This document shows positions 1-6,812 of a stretch of 7,367 nucleotides of DNA, piece after piece; within the stretch, counting starts at the first letter, position 1, and the number at the start of each line of letters is the position of its first letter. The DNA is taken from the NCBI GenBank assembly GCA_946480845.1, contig CAMLLJ010000143.1:1-7367 (forward strand), written 5' to 3'. Below the pieces are notes generated by a model that saw only the letters and a program-made list of their open reading frames with translations, ran no database searches and was not told the origin of the DNA. Position numbers and translations under genes: made by a program. This DNA is from an uncultured Gemmatimonadota bacterium. GTDB taxonomy: Bacteria; Gemmatimonadota; Gemmatimonadetes; Gemmatimonadales; GWC2-71-9.

Positions 1-495
1 CCGTTCACCCCGATGGCGCCGCCTGCCGCGGCGCCCCCGGCCGGGGCTCCGCGCCCGACGCCGCCGCCCGCCATGCGTCCCCCGATCGCCGCGCCGCGTC
101 CGGCAGGGATCCCGGCTGCACCCCGTCCGGCCGGCCCGCCGATGCCGTCGGCGCCGGCCTCACCCCGGCCTTCGGCGCCCGCGGCCGCACCGGCGCCTGC
201 GGCCTCGGCCGGCACCGGCGCGGCGCGGAAGTCGGTGAACCCCTTCCTCTCGCAGGACCCGTCGCAGAAGGCCCGGCGGCTCGCCCGCGCGCTCATCTCG
301 GACATGGTGGTCTACCACCCGGCCAAGCGCCGCGAGGGGCTGAGGGACGGCAACCTGAAGGAGCTGTTCGAGGAGGAGATCAAGAAGAGCTGGGAGGAGT
401 ACAGCGACCAGGTCGGCCGGGAGGTGGCCGACAGCACCTCGCACTTCAAGGACGCCCTCAACGAGATCCTTGCCGACGGTCGCCAGATCTTCTAG
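1..495 (+). CDS. Pro/Ala-rich protein with conserved charged C-terminal domain, 5'-partial
   Basis: The reading frame is open from base 1 and ends with TAG at 493-495. An ATG at 13 exists, but the Pro/Ala-rich composition runs on both sides of it, so the true start is probably upstream of the window. About 75 visible residues are almost only Pro, Ala, Gly, Arg and Ser, a disordered linker. A compact helical part follows from about position 230: it begins near SVNPFLSQDP, continues with KARRLARALISDMVVYHP and ends at LNEILADGRQIF, rich in Lys, Glu and Arg. I recall similar C-terminal ends in predicted zinc-ribbon (MJ0042-like) proteins of Gemmatimonadota and myxobacteria, where the zinc finger lies at the N-terminus. 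That part is outside this window, so the link is unproven. No enzyme motif or membrane segment is visible. The function is unknown. The gene is separated from prfB by 116 bases that contain a hairpin, so it is probably a separate transcription unit. Confidence 0.75.
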   Translation, partial: PFTPMAPPAAAPPAGAPRPTPPPAMRPPIAAPRPAGIPAAPRPAGPPMPSAPASPRPSAPAAAPAPAASAGTGAARKSVNPFLSQDPSQKARRLARALISDMVVYHPAKRREGLRDGNLKELFEEEIKKSWEEYSDQVGREVADSTSHFKDALNEILADGRQIF

Positions 496-519
496 CCCTC
501 CTTATCTTCAGGAGACCCG

Positions 520-555
520 GAGCCGCTCCTCCGCCACTGGGCGGACGGGCGGCTC
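520..555 (+). terminator. Strong inverted repeat between the first gene and prfB; possible terminator or leader hairpin
   Basis: The arm 520-535 (GAGCCGCTCCTCCGCC) pairs with 540-555 around the 4-base loop ACTG. It gives 16 stacked positions with one C-C mismatch (529/546) and one G-U wobble (527/548). It starts 24 bases after the TAG of the upstream gene and ends 56 bases before the prfB ATG. No T-run follows it, so it is not a textbook intrinsic terminator, although GC-rich bacteria often lack clear U-tracts. It could end the upstream transcript, protect a 3' end, or act in the prfB leader. Chance hairpins are frequent at this GC content, but one of this length is less expected. Confidence 0.4.
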
Positions 556-590
556 GCTCGTTCACGGGGCACGCGCTTTCCGCGCGAGCC
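551..590 (+). promoter_or_regulatory. Second inverted repeat that competes with the first hairpin, in the prfB leader
   Basis: Positions 551-560 can pair with 581-590, ten positions with one mismatch (558/583), leaving a 20-base loop. Its 5' arm contains GGCTC (551-555), which is also the end of the 3' arm of the hairpin at 520-555, so the two structures exclude each other. A smaller alternative, CGCGC 572-576 with GCGCG 582-586 around TTTCC, overlaps it. The arrangement resembles an attenuator, but this is inference from base pairing alone in GC-rich sequence. No promoter could be identified with confidence anywhere in 496-611. Confidence 0.2.
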
Positions 591-611
591 CGCCGTTCCG
601 GAGCCCTGAGC

Positions 612-1716
612 ATGCCCGACCTTTCCGACCGCCTCACCGACCTGCAGACGCGCATCGCCGAGCTCCGAGGTTTTCTTTGACTTGGATGCCAAGCGCGCGC
701 GCCTGACCGAGCTCGAGGCGCAGCAGTCGGACCCGGCGTTCTGGTCCAACAGCGACCGGGCGCGGACGGTGGTGCAGGAGGTGAAGCAGCTCAAGGGCTG
801 GGTCACGCCGTACGAGGACCTGGCCGGCCGCATCGAGGGCACCCGGGAAATGGCCGAGCTGCTCGAGGCCGAGCCCGATGCCGCCATGGAGGCGGAGATC
901 GAGGCGGAGACCGGAAAGCTGGAGACGGCCGTCGAGTCGTTCGAGCTGCGCACCATGCTGCGCGGCCCCGACGACGGCCGCGATGCACTGCTCACCATTC
1001 ACCCCGGCGCCGGCGGCACCGAGTCGCAGGACTGGGCCGAGATGCTCATGCGCATGTACGTGCGCTGGGCGGAGCGGCAGGGGTTCGAGGTGCGCATCCT
1101 CGACCTGCTCCAGGGTGAGGAGGCGGGCATCAAGTCCGCCACCATCGAGATCCGCGGCGAGTATGCCTACGGCTTCCTCAAGGCGGAGAAGGGGGTGCAC
1201 CGCCTCGTCCGCATCTCGCCCTACGATTCCCAGGCGCGCCGCCACACCTCGTTCGCGTCGGTGTTCGTCTATCCCGACATCGACGACACCATCGAGGTGG
1301 ACCTGCGCGAGGAGGATATCAGGATGGACGTCTTCCGCGCCTCCGGCGCCGGCGGACAGCACGTCAACAAGACCTCCTCGGCGGTGCGCCTCACCCACAT
1401 CCCCACCGGGATCGTCGTGGCCTGCCAGCAGGAGCGGAGCCAGACCAAGAACCGCGCCACCGCGATGAAGATGCTGCGCGCCGCGATCTACCAGAAGAAG
1501 CTCGAGGAGCAGGAGGCGGCCCGCGCGCTGGTCGAGGCCACCAAGACCGACAATTCCTGGGGCAACCAGATCCGGTCCTACGTCTTCCAGCCCTATACCA
1601 TGGTCAACGACCACCGCACCGAGGTGAAGGTGAGCGACGTCCAGCGGGTCATGGACGGCGACCTCGAGGCGTTCATCCAGGCCTACCTCAAGCAGTACGG
1701 CGGGAGCGCGGCATGA
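612..1716 (+). CDS. prfB: Peptide chain release factor 2 (RF2), expressed by programmed +1 frameshift
   Basis: RF2 recognises UGA and UAA in the ribosomal A site and triggers peptidyl-tRNA hydrolysis. Translation starts at ATG 612, with GGAG at 600-603 and an 8-base spacing. It runs 22 codons to CTT TGA (675-680), then shifts +1 to read GAC (679-681) and continues to TGA 1714-1716, giving a product of about 367 residues, normal for RF2. The frame-0 part ends in LRGFL and the +1 part begins DLDAKRARLTELE, matching the RGYLDYDAKKERL-like start of known RF2 proteins. The catalytic GGQ lies at residues 247-249 (1351-1359) in SGAGGQHVNKTSSAVRL. The codon-recognition tripeptide is SPY at 202-204 (1216-1224) in place of the usual SPF. 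The residue corresponding to E. coli RF2 246 is Ala (FRASGAGGQ), the common bacterial state. The N-terminal helical domain (about residues 1-115) is acidic and rich in Glu and Ala. The stop overlaps the lysS start by ATGA; prfB-lysS adjacency is also known in E. coli. Identity is very secure. Confidence 0.96.
667..681 (+). promoter_or_regulatory. prfB: Programmed +1 ribosomal frameshift site of prfB
   Basis: The string GAGGTTTTCTTTGAC holds the expected parts. GAGGT is complementary to the anti-Shine-Dalgarno ACCUC and lies just upstream of the slippery codon CTT (675-677). The in-frame UGA follows at 678-680, with C directly after it, giving the CTTTGAC core conserved in bacterial prfB. Peptidyl-tRNA on CUU slips one base to UUU when RF2 is scarce, and the ribosome then reads GAC. 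When RF2 is plentiful it terminates at the UGA, so RF2 limits its own synthesis. The gap between GAGG and CTT is 4 bases, against 3 bases after AGGGGG in E. coli. The UGA is codon 23 here. Confidence 0.95.
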
Positions 1717-3230
1717 CCGGTCCGGCGGAGATCGAGCGCTCCCACGTCGAGGCCGCCCGCCGCGACAAGCGGGACGCGATCGCGGCACTGGGCGTCGCGC
1801 CCTTCGCGTATGCCTACCGGCGCACCCACACCGCCGCCGAGGCGCTCGCGGCGTACGACGACGCGATGGGCGATGACGGCCCCGAGGTCGCTGTCGCGGG
1901 CCGGATCTCGGCACTCCGCTCCCAGGGGAAGACCGCCTTCGCGCACATCGAGGACGCGAGCGGGCGCATCCAGGGCTACCTCCGGCGCGACGCGCTCGAG
2001 GCGTCGTGGGACCTGGTGCAGCTCCTCGACCTCGACGACCACATCGGGCTCCGCGGCCGGCTCTTCCGCACCCGCACCGGCGAGGTCACCGTGCGGGCGG
2101 CGGAGGTGACGCTGCTCGCCAAGTCGCTGCGGCCGCTGCCGCGGGGCAAGACCCAGGTCGGCGCCGACGGCGTGCAGACCTTTGGCGGGCTCGCCGATCC
2201 CGAGGTGCGGTACCGCCAGCGCTATGCCGACCTTGCCGTGCACCCCGACGTCCGCGAAGTCTTCCGGCTCCGCGCGAAGGCGGTGAGCTGGATCCGCCGC
2301 TTCCTCGACGCGCGCGGGTTCCTCGAGGTGGAGACGCCGATCCTGCAGCCGCTCTACGGCGGCGCCACGGCGCGCCCGTTCGTCACCCGGCACAACGCGC
2401 TCGACATGGAGCTCTACCTGCGGATCGCGGACGAGCTGTACCTGAAACGGCTGCTGGTGGGCGGGCTGGAGAAGGTCTATGAGATCGGCCACGACTTCCG
2501 GAACGAGGGCATGGACCGGACCCACCTGCCCGAGTTCACCATGCTGGAGCTGTACGAGGCGTACACCGACTACCACGGCATGATGGACCTCTGCGAGGCG
2601 CTGGTGAGCGGTGTCGTCGAGGCGTGCTGCGGCGGCCTGCGCATCGAGCGCGACGGCACCACGCTCGACTTCACGCCGCCGTTTGCCCGGGTGCGCTTCG
2701 TCGAGGGCGTGCTCGAGCACTCGGGGATCGATGTGCGCACCGCGGGCGAGGAGCCGATGCGCGCGGCCCTCCGCCGGAGCGGCGTGCCCGGCGACGAGGC
2801 GGCCGGCTGGTCCGGCGGCAAGCTCCAGGACGAGATGTTCAAGGCGTTCCTCGAGCCGAGCCTGGTGCAGCCGACCTTCGTGGTGGACTACCCGCTCGCG
2901 CTCTCGCCGCTCGCCAAGCGGCATCGCGACGATCCGGCGCTCACCGAGCGCTTCGAGCTGTTCGTGCAGGGCAACGAGCTGGCCAACGCCTTCAGCGAAC
3001 TGAACGACCCCGACGACCAGCGGCAGCGCTTCGAGGACCAGGCCCGCCAGCGCGCGGCCGGCGATGACGAGGCGCAGGTGTACGATGCCGACTACGTCCG
3101 CGCGCTCGAGTACGGGATGCCGCCCACCGGCGGGATGGGCATCGGCATCGACCGGCTGGTCATGCTGCTCACCGGCCTGCCCTCGATCCGCGACGTGATC
3201 CTCTTCCCGGCGATGCGGCCCGAGTCATGA
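1713..3230 (+). CDS. lysS: Lysyl-tRNA synthetase, class II
   Basis: It charges tRNA-Lys with lysine using ATP in the cytoplasm. The 505-residue length is typical. The N-terminal OB-fold anticodon-binding domain spans about residues 58-140 (VAGRISALRSQGKTAFAHI, then a GRIQGYL strand). RYRQRYADL at 166-174 is the usual LysRS lead into the catalytic domain. Motif 1 lies around FLDARGFLEVETPIL (197-211). Motif 2 lies at 257-284 and includes EIGHDFRNEGMDRTHLPEFT, with the ATP-contacting Arg in FRNEG. Motif 3 is GIGIDRL at 476-482, before the ILFPAMRPES end. The reading THLPEFT differs from the common HNPEFT of E. coli-type enzymes. Having both an OB domain and all three class II motifs excludes the shortened paralogue EpmA. 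ATG 1713 overlaps the prfB stop by 4 bases and TGA 3228-3230 overlaps the next start by 4 bases, indicating translational coupling on both sides. Confidence 0.96.
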   Translation: MTGPAEIERSHVEAARRDKRDAIAALGVAPFAYAYRRTHTAAEALAAYDDAMGDDGPEVAVAGRISALRSQGKTAFAHIEDASGRIQGYLRRDALEASWDLVQLLDLDDHIGLRGRLFRTRTGEVTVRAAEVTLLAKSLRPLPRGKTQVGADGVQTFGGLADPEVRYRQRYADLAVHPDVREVFRLRAKAVSWIRRFLDARGFLEVETPILQPLYGGATARPFVTRHNALDMELYLRIADELYLKRLLVGGLEKVYEIGHDFRNEGMDRTHLPEFTMLELYEAYTDYHGMMDLCEALVSGVVEACCGGLRIERDGTTLDFTPPFARVRFVEGVLEHSGIDVRTAGEEPMRAALRRSGVPGDEAAGWSGGKLQDEMFKAFLEPSLVQPTFVVDYPLALSPLAKRHRDDPALTERFELFVQGNELANAFSELNDPDDQRQRFEDQARQRAAGDDEAQVYDADYVRALEYGMPPTGGMGIGIDRLVMLLTGLPSIRDVILFPAMRPES

Positions 3231-4491
3231 GTCTCTTCCGGCTGCCCACCCGGCTCGAACGGCGCATCGCGGCCCGCTACCTGCGGAGCCGCTCGTCGAG
3301 CGTCGCCTCGCTCAATACGCTGATCTCGATCGGCGGCGTCGCAGTCGGCGTCATGGCGCTGATCGTGGTCCTCGGCGTCATGAACGGGCTCCGCAACGAC
3401 CTGCGCGAGCGGATCCTGGTGGGCAGCCCGCACCTGCGCATCCTCACCTACGGGGCGGGGCTCCGGGTGGACGACTGGCGCGCCGCGCTCGACACGATCC
3501 GCCGGGACCCCGAGGTCGTCGCGGCGGCCCCCGAGGTCCTCACCGAATCGATCATCACCAACGGCGCCGATTACGCCACCGCGGTCAACGTGCTCGGCTT
3601 CGAGCCGGATACCGGCACCATGTCGGTCACCACCTTCCCCAGGTCGATCACCAAGGGTGACCTGAGCTTCCGGACCACGCGCGAGGGGCTCGACGGGGCC
3701 CTGCTGATCGGCGACCGCCTCGCCGCGCGAATCAATGCGTACCCCGGCGACGTCGTGTCTCTGGTGCCCCCGACCGCCGCGAAGATCAACCGGGCCCTGG
3801 GCACCCCGACGCCGCCCCGATTCTGGCGCTTCGAGGTGGTCGGCCTCTTCACCACCGGGATGTTCCAGTACGACAACCAGTTCGTGGTGATGTCGCGGCA
3901 GGTGGCCCAGGAGTTCACCGGGCTGGGCGACGCCGTCTCCGGCATCCAGGTCCGCGTGGCCGATCCCGACCGCGCGCCCGCGGTGGGGAAGCGGCTCGAG
4001 GAGAAGCTCCAGTACCCCTACCGGGCGCTCGACTGGCAGCTCCAGAACGCGAGCCTCTTCAGCGCGCTCAAGCTCGAGAAGCTGGCAATGGGGCTCATCA
4101 TCTTCTTCATCATGGTCGTGGCGGCGTTCAACATCGTCGGCACCCTCACCATGGTGGTGGCGGACAAGACGCGCGAAATCGGCATCCTCAGGGCGATGGG
4201 CCTCACCGGCCCGGCCATCTCTCGCATCTTCCTGCTGCAGGGCGGCATCATCGGCCTCGTGGGCACCTCCCTCGGCCTGGTGCTCGGGCTCGCGGTCTCC
4301 TACGTCGTGGACAGCTCCGGGCTGGTGAAGATCGACCCGGCCGTCTACTTCATCGACCACCTGCCGGTGCACACCGAGCTGCGCGATGTCCTGGTCGTCG
4401 TCCTCGCCAGCGTCCTGGTGGCCGTCGCGGCCACGCTCTATCCCTCGCGCGCGGCGGCGGCGCTCACGCCCGTCGAGGCGATCCGGCACGA

Positions 4492-4495
<4 letters not shown>
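3227..4495 (+). CDS. LolC/LolE-family lipoprotein-releasing ABC transporter permease
   Basis: This 422-residue inner-membrane protein has the LolC/E (FtsX/MacB superfamily) layout. A short cytoplasmic N-terminus carries RRIAARYLRSR and is followed by TM1 (about residues 29-52, LISIGGVAVGVMALIVVLGV). A large periplasmic domain runs from about 55 to 280. Three C-terminal TM segments follow at about 287-311, 335-361 and 385-406. The family signature DKTREIGILRAMG lies after TM2, and SRAAAALTPVEAIRHE closes the protein. Within the periplasmic domain, a Pro-rich loop before FWRFEVVGLF lies where E. coli LolC has its LolA-binding hook; this is inference by position. The role is extraction of outer-membrane lipoproteins from the inner membrane and transfer to LolA, powered by the ATPase encoded directly downstream. 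Only one permease is present, so it may act as a homodimer or have a partner elsewhere, which is why no C or E letter is assigned. Both ends overlap neighbours by ATGA. Confidence 0.9.
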
Positions 4496-5192
<697 letters not shown>

Positions 5193-5196
<4 letters not shown>

Positions 5197-5681
5197 CCTG
5201 CGACCAGTGTCACGAGCGCGAGGCGGTGGTGCACCTGACCCAGATCGTGGACGCGGAGGTGACCACCCTGCACCTCTGTGAGCGCTGCGCGGCGGAGCGG
5301 GGCGTGGAGGCGCCGTCGGTGGGCAAGTCGCCGCTGGGGAGCTTCCTCGCCGCCATGGGGAAGGAGCTCGAGGATGCGGCCGGCGACGACGCTGCCGAGG
5401 CGTGCGGCCGCTGCGGGGCCACCCTCCGGAGCTTCCGCGAGACGGGCCGGCTCGGCTGCCCCGACTGCTGGCGCACCTTCGAGCCGCAGCTCCGGGAGCT
5501 GGTGCGCCGGCTGCACGGCTCCACCTTTCACGTCGGGGAGCGCTACCTCCCGGCCGGCGCTGCCGATGCCGACGACGCCGAGCAGCTCCGGATGCTCCGC
5601 GAGCAGCTCCGCGTGGCGGTGGAGCAGGAGAACTTCGAGCTGGCCGCGGAGCTCCGCGACCGGCTGAGGGCGAAGGAATGA
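5193..5681 (+). CDS. mcsA: McsA, zinc-binding UVR-domain activator of the McsB arginine kinase
   Basis: McsA binds and activates the protein-arginine kinase McsB. The 162-residue protein shows four CxxC pairs: C3/C6 (TCDQCH), C29/C32 (LCERC), C71/C74 (CGRCG) and C89/C92 (CPDCW), consistent with two zinc-binding units. A UVR-type helical motif lies at about 128-162 (EQLRMLREQLRVAVEQENFE, then AAELRDRLRA). The N-terminus CDQCHEREAVVHLTQI closely resembles other McsA proteins. The start is taken as GTG 5193 because this puts the first zinc Cys at residue 3, as in the family, and gives a GTGA overlap with the lolD stop. GGAGG at 5178-5182 lies 10 bases upstream. A GTG at 5175 in the same frame would add six residues and is less likely. 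The downstream neighbours mcsB and clpC confirm the role. The ctsR repressor gene, usual before mcsA in Firmicutes, is replaced here by lolD. Confidence 0.92.
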
Positions 5682-5698
5682 CCGAGGCGGACGCATGA
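5678..5698 (+). other. Six-codon minicistron bridging mcsA and mcsB
   Basis: ATG 5678 overlaps the mcsA stop (ATGA 5678-5681), reads MTEADA and stops at TGA 5696-5698, which overlaps the mcsB ATG (ATGA 5695-5698). GAGGG at 5666-5670 lies 7 bases before its ATG, a good Shine-Dalgarno position, and GAGG 5684-5687 within it lies 7 bases before the mcsB ATG. It could pass terminating ribosomes from mcsA to mcsB. It may also be coincidental; no peptide function is claimed. Confidence 0.3.
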
Positions 5699-6777
5699 TC
5701 GACCTGAGCCTGCTGACCGACGGGGGGATGGGCTGGCTCGACGCGAGCGGGCCGATGAGCCACCTGGTGCTCTCCACCCGCGTCCGCCTGGCGCGCAACC
5801 TGGTGTCGCACCCGTTCATCGGGCGCAACAGCGACCGGGAGCGGGAGACGGTGCTGCGCGACGTCGAGGGTGCGGCGCGCGAGACGGCCCTCCTCGGCGA
5901 CGCGGCCCGCTTCCGGCTCGACCGGCTCGACCAGGCGGACCGGCTGCTGCTGCACGAGCGCCACCTGGTGAGCCGCGAGCTGGCGGGCCTCGACGCCGAC
6001 GGGCGGGTCCGCTACGGGGCGGCGCTCCTGGTGCAGGGACGCGTGGGGGTCATGCTGAACGAGGAGGACCACCTCCGGCTCCAGGGGCTCCATTCCGGCT
6101 TTGCGCTCCATGCCGCCTATGCCGAAGTGGACCGGCTGGACGCCGAGCTGGGGCGCCGCCTCGGCTTCGCCTTCCACCCGGAGTTCGGTTATCTTACGGC
6201 GTGCCCGACCAACGTCGGCACCGGTCTCCGCGCCTCGGTCCTGATCCATCTCCCTGGCCTCGTCCTCACCAAGGAAGTCACGAGGGTCCTCCAGGGCCTG
6301 ACCCAGGTCGGACTGACGTACCGGGGGCTCTACGGCGAGGGCAGCGAAGTCGTCGGCAACTTCTTCCAGCTCTCGAACCAGACCACGCTCGGCAAGAGCG
6401 AGACCGAGCTCCTGGACCACCTGGGCAAGGTGGTGCGCCAGGTGATGGACTACGAGGAGCAGGCCCGGCAGGTGCTGCTGCGGAGCGCGCCGGCGATCAT
6501 CGAGGACAAGGTGTGGCGCGCGTTCGGGCTGCTGCGCTACGCCCGGTCGCTCTCCTTCGACGAGGCGATGAACCTGCTGAGCGGGGTCCGGCTCGGGGTC
6601 GGCATGGAGCTCATTCCCGGGATCGGCATGTACACGCTCAACAAGCTGCTGGTGCACACCCAGCCCGCGCATCTCGCGGTGGCCGAGGGGCTCGCCCTCG
6701 GCGACCCGGCGCTGGCGCTCCGCCGCGCCGCACACGTGCGGCGGGTGCTCGAGGACGAAGCGGGGCGGCCCCGGTGA
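5695..6777 (+). CDS. mcsB: Protein-arginine kinase McsB
   Basis: McsB uses ATP to phosphorylate arginines of proteins, marking them for ClpC-ClpP degradation. It has a phosphagen-kinase (ATP:guanido phosphotransferase) fold. The 360-residue length is standard. Conserved segments in order: LSTRVRLARN at 26-35 (nucleotide site); VMLNEEDHLRLQ at 119-130 (loop with catalytic acids); TACPTNVGTGLRAS at 168-181, with the active-site Cys170; YGEGSEVVGN at 213-222; SNQTTLGKSE at 227-236. These match Bacillus and Geobacillus McsB closely and separate it from creatine or arginine kinases acting on free guanidino compounds. At the C-terminus the family RDxxRA motif, reported as an allosteric phospho-arginine pocket, reads LALRRA at 340-345, so the motif's first Arg and the Asp are absent. 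The start is ATG 5695 with GAGG 5684-5687 seven bases before it. The 13-base gap from mcsA is bridged by a tiny ORF. Activation by McsA is expected from the adjacent gene. Confidence 0.95.
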   Translation: MIDLSLLTDGGMGWLDASGPMSHLVLSTRVRLARNLVSHPFIGRNSDRERETVLRDVEGAARETALLGDAARFRLDRLDQADRLLLHERHLVSRELAGLDADGRVRYGAALLVQGRVGVMLNEEDHLRLQGLHSGFALHAAYAEVDRLDAELGRRLGFAFHPEFGYLTACPTNVGTGLRASVLIHLPGLVLTKEVTRVLQGLTQVGLTYRGLYGEGSEVVGNFFQLSNQTTLGKSETELLDHLGKVVRQVMDYEEQARQVLLRSAPAIIEDKVWRAFGLLRYARSLSFDEAMNLLSGVRLGVGMELIPGIGMYTLNKLLVHTQPAHLAVAEGLALGDPALALRRAAHVRRVLEDEAGRPR

Positions 6778-6812
6778 CGGCGCCCGCCCCACAACGCAGG
6801 ATGAATCGATGA
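6774..6812 (+). other. Twelve-codon minicistron bridging mcsB and clpC
   Basis: GTG 6774 overlaps the mcsB stop (GTGA 6774-6777) and opens a 12-codon frame ending with TGA 6810-6812, which overlaps the clpC ATG (ATGA 6809-6812). An in-frame ATG at 6801 gives a shorter version reading MNR. The Shine-Dalgarno support before GTG 6774 is weak, so this relay is less convincing than the one between mcsA and mcsB. It may be coincidental. Confidence 0.2.

Noticed and set aside
1..230. GC-rich repetitive-looking DNA as a repeat array
   Set aside because: No fixed repeat unit is visible; the pattern follows from codons for Pro, Ala, Gly and Arg in a low-complexity protein segment.
675..681. Frameshift in prfB as a sequencing error or pseudogene
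   Set aside because: The exact conserved recoding motif is present with a GAGG element, and both halves match RF2 without loss.
677..682. TTGACT as a promoter -35 box
   Set aside because: The bases are part of the conserved CTTTGAC recoding site inside prfB, and no convincing -10 element follows.
682..1716. prfB as an ordinary gene starting at TTG 682
   Set aside because: It would lack the first 23 residues, has no ribosome binding site of its own, and ignores the complete CTTTGAC frameshift site joining it to ATG 612.
6778..6808. CIRCE or CtsR operator before clpC
   Set aside because: No TTAGCACTC/GAGTGCTAA inverted repeat or tandem AGGTCAAA-like repeats are present in this short gap or in 496-611.
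6801..6812. ATG 6801 as the clpC start
   Set aside because: It is in a different frame and stops after three codons; ATG 6809 opens the ClpC N-domain frame with AGGA at 7 bases.
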